Assembly: GCA_035440755.1 (NCBI GenBank)
Contig: DAORND010000035.1
Span: forward strand, 1 to 27,135
Length of the DNA: 27,135 nt
Reading direction: 5' to 3'
Source: Aquimonas sp002352135
GTDB lineage: Bacteria; Pseudomonadota; Gammaproteobacteria; Xanthomonadales; Xanthomonadaceae
Shown: positions 1-7,128 of the stretch, one piece after another
How positions within the stretch are numbered: position 1 is the stretch's first letter
How the letters are laid out: every line of letters begins with the position of its first letter
The notes under the pieces: generated by a model
The model's database searches: none
What the model was told of the DNA's origin: nothing
Seen by the model: only the letters and a program-made list of their open reading frames with translations
Position numbers and translations under genes: made by a program

Positions 1-434
1 GGCGCGGAATGATCGAAGCCCTTGGCCATATCCCAGGGCTTGCCGCCCTTCTTGAACTGCGCCTGCAAGTCGCGGCGCGTCATGTCCAGCCCAACCGCAT
101 AGCCGAAGACCGCTGCCTTGGCCTGCTCGGTCGTGAGATGCGCACCGTCGCCGCCGATGGCGACGACCAACTCGGCCTCGTAATGGAAGTCTGAAGTGTG
201 GGCCGGATAGGGCACCACGCCGCCATCGGCGACGATGGCATCCGCAGGCTTAATGAAGAAAAACGGCGCTTCGCGACTGGGATCGCCGCCCATTTCGCGT
301 GCATGTTCGGCGTAGTTGCGACCGACGCAGTAGATGCGTCGCACCGGGAAATACTGCCGTGTGCCGACAACCGCCACCGACGGCAATGCGGGTGGTGGTA
401 ACACATAGACCGAATCATTGGCGGAGAAAGGCAT
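1..434 (-). CDS. Fumarylacetoacetate hydrolase (FAH) family protein, 5' part only
   Basis: The first 144 codons of a minus-strand gene that runs off the left edge. The translation begins MPFSANDSVYVLPPP and contains YCVGRNYAEHAREMG, FFFIKPADAIV, an HYEAELVVAIGG stretch that carries a metal-ligand glutamate in this family, and GYAVGLDMTRRDLQ followed by PWDMAKGFDHS. These are the successive hallmarks of FAHD1/YcgM-type enzymes: magnesium-dependent hydrolases or decarboxylases of acylpyruvates, fumarylpyruvate or oxaloacetate, acting in the cytoplasm. The C-terminal half of the fold lies outside the window, so the exact substrate cannot be judged. An in-frame ATG at 449 would add five residues; neither start has a convincing ribosome binding site, and I chose 434 by family length. 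It is divergent from glnS across about 140 bp. Confidence 0.9.
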   Translation of the reverse strand, partial: MPFSANDSVYVLPPPALPSVAVVGTRQYFPVRRIYCVGRNYAEHAREMGGDPSREAPFFFIKPADAIVADGGVVPYPAHTSDFHYEAELVVAIGGDGAHLTTEQAKAAVFGYAVGLDMTRRDLQAQFKKGGKPWDMAKGFDHSA

Positions 435-544
435 GGACGGCGCTCGCATGAGGTGGGTCGGCAAAGCATAGCGAAGCGGACAGGAAATGCCTCGCGATGG
501 TCGGGAACGTGTTCGCGCGCGCATGGTACGGACCGATGCCCTGT

Positions 545-550
545 TAAACT
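545..550 (+). promoter_or_regulatory. Possible -10 element of glnS
   Basis: The hexamer TAAACT lies 27 nt upstream of the glnS ATG and fits a sigma-70 -10 box (TATAAT consensus). I see no good -35 hexamer at 16-18 nt, so this is a weak call based on the -10 alone. Confidence 0.25.
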
Positions 551-577
551 GCGGCCTTCGATTCGCAGCCTTCCGCC

Positions 578-2305
578 ATGACTGACGCCAACGACGCCAC
601 ACCCGTACGCAATGACTTCATCCGCCAGATCGTCCGCGAGGACGTTGCGGACGGTAAACACGCGCTGATCCAGACGCGCTTCCCGCCCGAACCCAACGGC
701 TATCTGCACATCGGTCATTCCAAGTCGATCTGCCTGAACTTCGGCGTAGCGGGTGAATTTGGCGGGCGCTGCAACCTGCGGTTCGACGACACCAATCCCG
801 CCAAGGAAGACCCGGAATACGTCGAAGCCATCAAGGAAGACGTGCGCTGGTTGGGCTTCGAGTGGAGCGAGCTGCGGCATGCCTCGGACTATTTCGAGGT
901 GTTCTATCAGGCTGCTGAAAAGCTCATTCGACAGGGTGATGCCTATGTCTGCGACCTCAGTGCGGAAGAAGTCCGCGCCTATCGCGGCACCTTGACCGAG
1001 GCGGGGCGCAACTCACCGTATCGCGAGCGCAGCGTCGACGAAAATCTGGACCTGTTCCGGCGCATGCGCGCGGGTGAGTTCGCTGATGGCGCGCGCACCT
1101 TGCGGGCCAAGATCGACATGGCGTCCGGCAACATCAACTTGCGTGATCCGGCCTTGTTCCGCATCAAGCACGTCTCCCATCAGAACACCGGTGACGCTTG
1201 GTGTATCTATCCGATGTACGACTATGCGCACTGCCTGTCGGATGCCATCGAGGGCGTGACCCATTCGCTGTGCACGCTGGAGTTTGAAGATCACCGCCCG
1301 CTCTACGACTGGTGCGTCGACAAGGTCGATCTGGTGAATCATCCCGAGCTGCTGGCCTCGTTGGCGGATCGCGGTTGGCACCAGGCCGCCGCCAAGCCCC
1401 GGCAGATCGAGTTCTCGCGCCTCAACATCAACTACACCGTGATGAGCAAGCGCAAGCTGCTGGCCTTGGTCAGCGAAAAGCTGGTGGCGGGTTGGGATGA
1501 CCCGCGTATGCCGACCTTGCAGGGCATCCGGCGTCGAGGTGTGCCGCCGCAGGCATTGCATCTGCTGGCCGAGCGCGTGGGCATTTCCAAGCAGAACTCG
1601 GTGATTGATTTTTCGGTGTTCGAGGGCTGTATCCGCGACGCACTGGATGTGAAGGCGGTGCGTCGATTGGCCGTGCTGGACCCGCTCAAGCTGGTCTTGA
1701 CCAACCTGCCGGAAGATCTGCGCGAAACCCTGCGTTTTGCCAACCATCCCAAGGACGAATCGCTTGGTCAGCGCGAGGTGCCGTTCTCGCCGCAGCTCTG
1801 GATTGAGCGCGATGACTTCATGGAAGTGCCGCCAAAGGGTTTCCATCGCCTGACGCCGGGCGGCGAGGTGCGTTTGCGTGGCGTGGGAATTGTCAAATGC
1901 AACGAGGTAATCAAGCAGGGCGATGAGGTCGTCGAATTGCGTTGCACGCTGGATCTGGATACCCGTCCCGGTGGCGCTGCGGTGGACCGCAAGGTCAAGG
2001 GTACGATCCACTGGGTCAGTGCTTTGCACGCGGTGGCGGCGGAGGTGCGTTTGTACGACCGTCTGTTCAAGGTCGCTGATCCAGACGACGAGTCCGAAGG
2101 CAAGACCTATCGTGATCACCTCAACCCGGATTCGATCCGCACCGTGCAGGCCTGGGTTGAACCTGCTTTGGCGGCAAGCGCGCCCGAAACCCATGTGCAG
2201 TTCGAACGGCTGGGGTTCTTCGTCAGTGATCGACGTGATCATTGCGCGGAGAAGCCCGTGTTCAATCGTGCGGTGACCTTGCGCGATACGTGGGCAGCGA
2301 AGTAG
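578..2305 (+). CDS. glnS: Glutaminyl-tRNA synthetase
   Basis: Class I aminoacyl-tRNA synthetase that charges tRNA-Gln with glutamine in the cytoplasm. The 575-residue product is close to the roughly 550 of the E. coli enzyme. The first class I signature is in PPEPNGYLHIGHSKS (HIGH at residues 44-47), and the KMSKS-type loop appears as VMSKR at residues 288-292. The middle holds the GlnRS-typical FRIKHVSHQNTGDAWCIYP and CTLEFEDHRPLYDW segments. The C-terminal part matches the two beta-barrel anticodon-binding domains. ATG 578 gives the expected N-terminus (RNDFIRQIVREDV). It heads a plus-strand cluster in which its stop overlaps the likely start of the next gene by one base. Having GlnRS implies direct charging of tRNA-Gln rather than only the GatCAB route. 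Confidence 0.98.
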   Translation: MTDANDATPVRNDFIRQIVREDVADGKHALIQTRFPPEPNGYLHIGHSKSICLNFGVAGEFGGRCNLRFDDTNPAKEDPEYVEAIKEDVRWLGFEWSELRHASDYFEVFYQAAEKLIRQGDAYVCDLSAEEVRAYRGTLTEAGRNSPYRERSVDENLDLFRRMRAGEFADGARTLRAKIDMASGNINLRDPALFRIKHVSHQNTGDAWCIYPMYDYAHCLSDAIEGVTHSLCTLEFEDHRPLYDWCVDKVDLVNHPELLASLADRGWHQAAAKPRQIEFSRLNINYTVMSKRKLLALVSEKLVAGWDDPRMPTLQGIRRRGVPPQALHLLAERVGISKQNSVIDFSVFEGCIRDALDVKAVRRLAVLDPLKLVLTNLPEDLRETLRFANHPKDESLGQREVPFSPQLWIERDDFMEVPPKGFHRLTPGGEVRLRGVGIVKCNEVIKQGDEVVELRCTLDLDTRPGGAAVDRKVKGTIHWVSALHAVAAEVRLYDRLFKVADPDDESEGKTYRDHLNPDSIRTVQAWVEPALAASAPETHVQFERLGFFVSDRRDHCAEKPVFNRAVTLRDTWAAK

Positions 2306-2640
2306 TGCGTCTGGCGCTGAGTATGGGACTGCTTGCTCTCTTGCTCGGCGCGTGTGCGTCCACACCAGACCGCGCGACGGAATCCAGCGTGGTTGTCGAA
2401 ACGAGTGTTTCCCGCGCCTGCCGGAGCGATGCCGACTGCGCGGTGCAGAATGTCGGCAACTGTTGCGGGTACTATCCGGCATGCGTCAACAAAGATGCAG
2501 AAACCTTTCCTGAGCGCGTGGCCGCTGAGTGTGCGAAACAAGGCGTTTCGTCCATCTGCGGATTCCCCGAGATTCCCGGCTGCCGGTGCGTGGCTGGACA
2601 GTGCGAAGCCAAAACGCTCGAACACTACCCACACGAGTGA
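2305..2640 (+). CDS. Small cysteine-rich lipoprotein, unknown function
   Basis: I do not recognise a named family. From GTG 2305 the product is 111 residues and begins MRLALSMGLLALLLGAC, a lipoprotein signal peptide with a charged arginine at position 2, a hydrophobic core and the lipobox LGAC (lipidated Cys17). ATG 2323 is the alternative start, but it loses the charged n-region. The mature part has ten further cysteines in about 90 residues, including CRSDADC, NCCGYYPAC and GCRC, so up to five disulfides are possible in the periplasm. Position +2 after the lipidated cysteine is Ala, so an outer-membrane destination is expected. The start codon overlaps the last base of the glnS stop and the deaminase start follows after 3 nt, which suggests translational coupling. 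Confidence 0.8.
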   Translation: MRLALSMGLLALLLGACASTPDRATESSVVVETSVSRACRSDADCAVQNVGNCCGYYPACVNKDAETFPERVAAECAKQGVSSICGFPEIPGCRCVAGQCEAKTLEHYPHE

Positions 2641-2643
2641 ACC

Positions 2644-3204
2644 ATGCTGTACGCACAAATCCATTTGACATTGCCCGCCTGGGTGCACGAGCTCGCCCCC
2701 GAAGGCGTCGTTTACGCGGGCGATGAAGCCAAGATGCAGCTCGCCATTGCCTTGTCGCGTCGCAACGTCGATGCGGGAAGCGGTGGTCCGTTTGGAGCGG
2801 CGATTTTCGACACGCAGGATCGTCTGCTCGGCGTCGGTGTCAATCGCGTGGTGCCGCAAAGCTGTTCAGTCGCGCATGCCGAGATGATGGCCTTCATGAC
2901 CGCGCAGGCGCGCACGCAGCGTTTTCGTTTGAACGAAGGCGAGGACAACGTGACCCTGGCGACCTCGTCGCAGCCTTGCTGCATGTGTTACGGCGCCAGT
3001 TTCTGGGCCGGCATCGATACGCTGCTGATCGGTGCGCGCGCCGAAGACGTGATGAGTCTGACCGAGTTCGATGAAGGTCCGTTGCCTGTCGATTGGATGG
3101 GCGAACTCGAAGCGCGTGGCATCCGTGTGCGGCGCGACATCCTGCGCCAGCCCGCCTGCGATGTGCTGCGCGCCTATGCCGAAACGGCGGGGACACGCTA
3201 TTGA
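2644..3204 (+). CDS. Nucleoside/base deaminase, cytidine-deaminase-like zinc fold
   Basis: A 186-residue zinc-dependent hydrolytic deaminase of the CDA/TadA/guanine-deaminase superfamily, probably cytosolic. The two catalytic motifs are present: HAE at residues 78-80 (zinc ligand His78 and proton shuttle Glu80) and PCCMC at 111-115 (zinc ligands Cys112 and Cys115). GGPFGAAIFD at the start of the fold and SFWAGIDTLLIG after the zinc motif resemble the GuaD/TadA branch. It is longer than B. subtilis guanine deaminase (156 aa) by an N-terminal extension of about 25 residues. The substrate (guanine, cytosine, a nucleoside or a tRNA base) cannot be fixed from sequence. It lies between a small lipoprotein and rlmM in a tightly spaced run. 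Confidence 0.88.
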   Translation: MLYAQIHLTLPAWVHELAPEGVVYAGDEAKMQLAIALSRRNVDAGSGGPFGAAIFDTQDRLLGVGVNRVVPQSCSVAHAEMMAFMTAQARTQRFRLNEGEDNVTLATSSQPCCMCYGASFWAGIDTLLIGARAEDVMSLTEFDEGPLPVDWMGELEARGIRVRRDILRQPACDVLRAYAETAGTRY

Positions 3205-3209
3205 GCGCC

Positions 3210-4280
3210 ATGGCCGCTGGCCTGTATCTCCCTTGTCGCGCGGGCTTCGAGCCCGAGTGTGCGGCCGAAATCGTTGATCAGGCGGCGCGCTGTGGTGTGG
3301 CGGGTTATCCGAAAACAGATCGTGACAGCGGCTTCGTGCGATTTCTGGGCCTGGATTCGGGTAGTCAGTCGCTGCTGGAGAAACGCCTTTCTTGGCGCGC
3401 TTTGATCTTTGCTCGGCAGTGCTTGCCGGTGTTTGCGGAGTTGCTGGAGATCGATCCCAAAGATCGCCTCACCCCGGTACTCGCCGCCGTCGCGGCGCGC
3501 GGGCAGCGCTTTGGCGATTTGTGGATGGAACACCCGGATGCGGATGAGGGGCGCACCCTGTCGGGATTGGCGCGCAGCTTCGGCAATGCGCTGCGTGGCG
3601 GATTGCGGCGGGTCGGTTGGCTCAGCGCCAATACCGATCTCAACGCACCTCGCCTGCACGTGATCCTGCTAGGAGGCACGCATCTGCTGCTTGCGCACAG
3701 CCATCCTGCCGACAGTTCGCCCTGGCCGCAGGGGATCCCGCGTCTGCGGCTCGCGCATGATGCGCCGAGTCGTTCGGCGCTCAAGCTCGAAGAAGCGCTG
3801 CTGACCCTGATGAGCGAGCAAGAGCGATCACGCTGGCTGAAACCCGGTCAGCGTGCCGTTGATCTCGGTGCGGCACCCGGCGGCTGGAGCTGGGTCCTGG
3901 CGCGTGCGGGCCTGCAGGTCAGTGCCATCGATAACGGTCCCTTGGCCGAGAGCGCCATCGGCACAGGCATGATCAAACACCATCGCGCCGATGGCTTTCG
4001 CTGGCGGCCAGAACATCCGGTGGATTGGCTGGTTTGCGACATGGTCGAGCAGCCCAAGCGCGTGGCCGAGCTGATCAGCGACTGGTTGGTACAAGGCGAT
4101 TGCCGACGCACGATTTTCAATCTCAAGCTGCCGATGAAAAAGCGCTACGCGGAAGTCTGCCAACTCCGCGAATTGATGATGCAGCGCCTGCACGACGCCG
4201 GTATCGAACTGCGATGGCGCGCACGCCAGCTCTACCACGACCGCGAGGAGATCACGGTGGCGCTGGTTCCCGCCGATTAG
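3210..4280 (+). CDS. rlmM: 23S rRNA 2'-O-ribose C2498 methyltransferase RlmM
   Basis: SAM-dependent methyltransferase that modifies the ribose of C2498 in 23S rRNA. The 356-residue product is near the E. coli length of 366. The N-terminus MAAGLYLPCRAGFEPECAAEI parallels the E. coli RlmM start and belongs to the THUMP-containing part. The Rossmann motif I is DLGAAPGGW at residues 218-226, followed by VDWLVCDMVEQP and FNLKLPMKKRY, which supply the Asp and Lys of the K-D-K-E catalytic set. An in-frame TTG at 3201 lies upstream; ATG 3210, five nt after the deaminase stop, gives the better N-terminus. The 3' end overlaps by 4 bases the 3' end of the convergent minus-strand gene. Confidence 0.95.
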   Translation: MAAGLYLPCRAGFEPECAAEIVDQAARCGVAGYPKTDRDSGFVRFLGLDSGSQSLLEKRLSWRALIFARQCLPVFAELLEIDPKDRLTPVLAAVAARGQRFGDLWMEHPDADEGRTLSGLARSFGNALRGGLRRVGWLSANTDLNAPRLHVILLGGTHLLLAHSHPADSSPWPQGIPRLRLAHDAPSRSALKLEEALLTLMSEQERSRWLKPGQRAVDLGAAPGGWSWVLARAGLQVSAIDNGPLAESAIGTGMIKHHRADGFRWRPEHPVDWLVCDMVEQPKRVAELISDWLVQGDCRRTIFNLKLPMKKRYAEVCQLRELMMQRLHDAGIELRWRARQLYHDREEITVALVPAD

Positions 4281-4951
4281 GGAGAATCTGCGGGTGATGG
4301 CGCAGTTTCCTGCTCCAGCATACGAACCACGTCGCTTTCCCAGTCACGGCGGAAAACGTGCTCCGCGCCGTCGGCGAACTGCACCCTGAAGTCCAGATGC
4401 ACATCGTCCAGCCAGCCAGGAAACGTGCTGTGCAGGCCATCCTGACTGCGCCAGATGGCGAGTGCTGCCTGTAGAGCAGGATCTCGCGTCAGAAGAGTTT
4501 CGCCCCGTTCCCGCAGGGCGTCTTGGATGCGCGCGCGAGTGGGCCAGTCGTCCGGAATTTCGTGTCCGATCAGTACCACCACGCTGGGGATTCCCAGATC
4601 CTCCGCTCGGACGGGAATCTCGATGCGTAGGCTGCCGTGGCTTTCGTCGTATAACTGCGAGAGATGACTCGCCATCGCACGAAGCGGCTCGGGAATGTCG
4701 CTGACTGGGGTGACGGATGCCTGCTCAGCTTCACCCGCAGCGGGGCGAGCGGGAACGAGATTGCCGTGCACCTCGCCATTGCTGAAGTCCGCAACCAGGT
4801 AACGCTCAGGTGCAAGCTGCGCTGCGGGCAATTGCGCCAGACGTTGGTCTTCGGAGCATTGGTCGCAGCGCAGCAGTCCAGCGGTTGCGGGCACAGCGAA
4901 GCAGGCTGCGGCAATTCCGCAGCCAAACAACATTGCACGTTGATGCCACAT
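4277..4951 (-). CDS. Hypothetical exported protein with N-terminal CxxC
   Basis: I do not recognise the family. The 224-residue product has an n-region (MWHQRAM), a hydrophobic core and a likely signal peptidase I site after VPATA (residue 24), so it should be periplasmic or secreted. The mature N-terminus starts GLLRCDQCSEDQR, with a CxxC at residues 29-32, followed by a predicted strand ERYLVADFSNGEV. Residues 90-150 include SLRIEIPVRAEDLG, and the acidic C-terminal half has HLDFRVQFADGAEHVFRRDWESDVV. Only two cysteines remain after cleavage, so a single disulfide, a metal site or a redox pair are all possible. It is convergent with rlmM and divergent from the epimerase gene across 128 bp. 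Confidence 0.75.
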   Translation of the reverse strand: MWHQRAMLFGCGIAAACFAVPATAGLLRCDQCSEDQRLAQLPAAQLAPERYLVADFSNGEVHGNLVPARPAAGEAEQASVTPVSDIPEPLRAMASHLSQLYDESHGSLRIEIPVRAEDLGIPSVVVLIGHEIPDDWPTRARIQDALRERGETLLTRDPALQAALAIWRSQDGLHSTFPGWLDDVHLDFRVQFADGAEHVFRRDWESDVVRMLEQETAPSPADSP

Positions 4952-5079
4952 GGACAGGCCATCCTGAACGGGAAAGACCGCGAAATGCTAGCAGCCTTCC
5001 GCCTGTCTCCTGACTTCCGGCCCACGATATCGAGCGCTTCTGCGCGTACGGTGCCTCGGCACTGTCAAGAGATCTCGCC

Positions 5080-6213
5080 ATGTTCGAATTCACCCGTCGC
5101 GAATTGCTCAAGCTGGGACTGGGAGCGACCGCCGCCTCGCTGCTGTCTGGTTATCGTGATGCCGTAGCGAAGGCCGACAAACCCCTGCGCATACTGATTT
5201 TGGGTGGCACAGGATTCACCGGTCCGCATCAGGTTCGCTATGCCTTGCAGCGTGGGCATCAGGTCACCTTGTTCAATCGTGGGAGAAAACCGCAGCAGTG
5301 GCCTGGTGAGGTGGAGGAACTGCTGGGTGACCGCGACACCGGCGACTACAGCGCTCTCGAGGGACGTGAGTGGGACGTGTGTATCGACAATCCGACTTCG
5401 GTACCGGCGTGGGTGCGTGACGCAGCGGCTGTGCTCAAAGGCCGAATTGCGCACTACCTCTTCATATCGACTATTTCGGTCTATGCCGATAACTCGCAGC
5501 CCGGCATGGATGAGGACGCGGCGGTCGCGCAATACGAGGGTGCCGACGCCATGGCGGAGACCATGGCTGGGCTGCGCGCCAACATGAATCTATACGGCCC
5601 GCTCAAGGCATTGAGCGAAGCTGAGGCACGTCGGCAATACGGCGACGAGGCGGTCACCATCATTCGCCCGGGATTGATCGTTGGACCTGGCGATGAGACC
5701 GACCGCTTCACCTACTGGCCAGTGCGCATTGCCCGTGGTGGCGATGTCGCCGCGCCAGGTGATGGCAGCGATCCCGTGCAGTTCATCGACGCGCGCGACT
5801 TGGCGGAGTGGACCATTCGGATGGCCGAAACGCGCTCCGCTGGCACCTTCAATGCGACCGGGCCGAATTACGAAATGAGCATGGCGGCGATGCTTCATGG
5901 CGTTCGCGCCGGGACAACGGCGGGCGCACGATTGCATTGGTTGCCCAGTGGTTTTCTGGACGAGCAGGGTATACATGCTTGGTCGGACATGCCGGTTTGG
6001 GTGCCTGGAGTCGGCGACAGTGCAGGCTTTTCACGAGTGAGCAACCGACGTTCACTACAGCAAGGCCTTACCTTTCGACGCTTCAGTGAGACGGTTGGCG
6101 ACACTCTGGCCTGGTTCGGGGGGCTGCCAACCGAGCGTCAGTCGGTATTGCGTGCAGGCCTGACAGCGGACAAGGAGCGCGCCCTGTTGACGAAGTTCGG
6201 TATTCCCGGGTAG
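5080..6213 (+). CDS. NAD-dependent epimerase/dehydratase-like protein with Tat-like N-terminus
   Basis: An extended SDR-type Rossmann protein of 377 residues. The dinucleotide-binding loop is GGTGFTG (residues 42-48), followed by the strand-end QVTLFNRGR, which can read the adenosine ribose. The catalytic Ser/Thr region is FISTISVY (around 129-135) and the Tyr-Lys pair is Y172-G-P-L-K176. IIRPGLIVGPGD is a typical downstream segment. Residues 1-32 read MFEFTRRELLKLGLGATAASLL: a twin arginine followed by a hydrophobic stretch, resembling a Tat signal, although a Thr replaces the usual Ser and a Leu the usual Phe. If exported it would act in the periplasm, where supply of the nucleotide cofactor is unclear; it may instead be anchored. 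The substrate is unknown. ATG 5080 is preceded by a purine-rich AAGAGA. Confidence 0.85.
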   Translation: MFEFTRRELLKLGLGATAASLLSGYRDAVAKADKPLRILILGGTGFTGPHQVRYALQRGHQVTLFNRGRKPQQWPGEVEELLGDRDTGDYSALEGREWDVCIDNPTSVPAWVRDAAAVLKGRIAHYLFISTISVYADNSQPGMDEDAAVAQYEGADAMAETMAGLRANMNLYGPLKALSEAEARRQYGDEAVTIIRPGLIVGPGDETDRFTYWPVRIARGGDVAAPGDGSDPVQFIDARDLAEWTIRMAETRSAGTFNATGPNYEMSMAAMLHGVRAGTTAGARLHWLPSGFLDEQGIHAWSDMPVWVPGVGDSAGFSRVSNRRSLQQGLTFRRFSETVGDTLAWFGGLPTERQSVLRAGLTADKERALLTKFGIPG

Positions 6214-6313
6214 CGCAACGCTATGCGGGTGCTCTGGGCGTGCTGCGCTGCAGTGGCTTCGACCAAGTGATTGCACTTCGCGACGAATCGAGGTTCTCAA
6301 GCGTCAACCGCGC

Positions 6314-6892
6314 ATGAGCCTGTTTATGCGTTTTCTACTTCTGGTACTGCTTGCCGGTCCGCCATCGGTGTCCGTAGCGCTTGAGCCGGTGCACTTGGTT
6401 GCCGATGTCGAGAACCACGAGTTTCCCGTGTTCTCAGTTCGTCCAAGTGCGGTCATTCACGATTTGCGACCGCATCCAGAAATGGCTGACAACAACTGGC
6501 GCTACGAGGGCTTGACCCAAGCGAGCTTGGAACTGCAGCAGTCGCTTGAACAGACGCCGGACCGGTGTGTTGTCGGATCGATTTTCCTGCGGTTGCAACA
6601 GGAGGTTCGCGTGCCGCAATGGCGACCACCCGAAGAACCTTCCGCAGAGATGCGTGATCGCTGGCAGCGTGCAAGAGACGCCTTGCTGGCGCATGAGCAG
6701 ACTCATGTCGCCTACTCAATGGAGGCCGCTGAACTGCTGAAGGCGACGCTGGAGAGCATGCCCGGTGATCGGGATTGCGAGACCTTGCAGCGAGCTATCG
6801 AACGAAGCTACCGCCGCAGTCTGGCGCGCCTTTCACTTCGGCATGCCATGTTCGATGCGCGGACCAAGCACGGCGATCTCGAAGACCTCTGA
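6314..6892 (+). CDS. DUF922 family exported protein, putative zinc protease
   Basis: A 192-residue protein with a signal peptide (MSLFMRFLLLVLLAGPPSVSVAL) and a DUF922-like body. The key segment is residues 95-131: VRVPQWRPPEEPSA, then RARDALLAHEQTH with HEQTH at 127-131, which fits the HExxH zinc-protease motif that led this family to be described as possible metalloproteases. The following helix (HVAYSMEAAELLKATLESM) and a CETLQ cysteine near the C-terminus also fit the family. ATG 6326 (MRFLLL) is an equally plausible start. It lies 100 bp downstream of the epimerase gene on the same strand. Protease activity has not been inferred beyond the motif, and no third zinc ligand is obvious to me. 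Confidence 0.75.
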   Translation: MSLFMRFLLLVLLAGPPSVSVALEPVHLVADVENHEFPVFSVRPSAVIHDLRPHPEMADNNWRYEGLTQASLELQQSLEQTPDRCVVGSIFLRLQQEVRVPQWRPPEEPSAEMRDRWQRARDALLAHEQTHVAYSMEAAELLKATLESMPGDRDCETLQRAIERSYRRSLARLSLRHAMFDARTKHGDLEDL

Positions 6893-7128
6893 ACTGCCCT
6901 GAGCAGGTCCAATTTCGATCCATGCGCGACGTTTGTCGGAACGCCTCAACGTCTTCGCGTAGTGGTTTCGCCATCCTGCCGATCAGCAGTCGAGGGGTGC
7001 GCCAGTGACGACGATCATCCGTCCGTCAACCAAGCGAAGGTTTTCGACCGGAGGCACACATCAGCCCCAACTTCGCGGGTATTCTGTCGGAGACCGCCCG
7101 ACTTGCAGGGCGTTGGGGAGTGGTGTTG

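Noticed and set aside
80..880. A minus-strand frame crossing the FAH gene and glnS
   Set aside because: The true gene here is the FAH frame from 434 to the left edge; this frame is the wrong phase and antisense to glnS.
1013..2482. A 489-codon open frame on the minus strand
   Set aside because: It lies antisense to glnS, whose synthetase motifs are unmistakable, and its translation has no recognisable motif; long antisense frames are common in GC-rich DNA.
6893..7128. The 236-bp gap before the propeller gene as a small gene or riboswitch
   Set aside because: No frame with a good start, no clear conserved RNA motif and only short inverted repeats are visible; I see nothing nameable there beyond the ribosome binding site.
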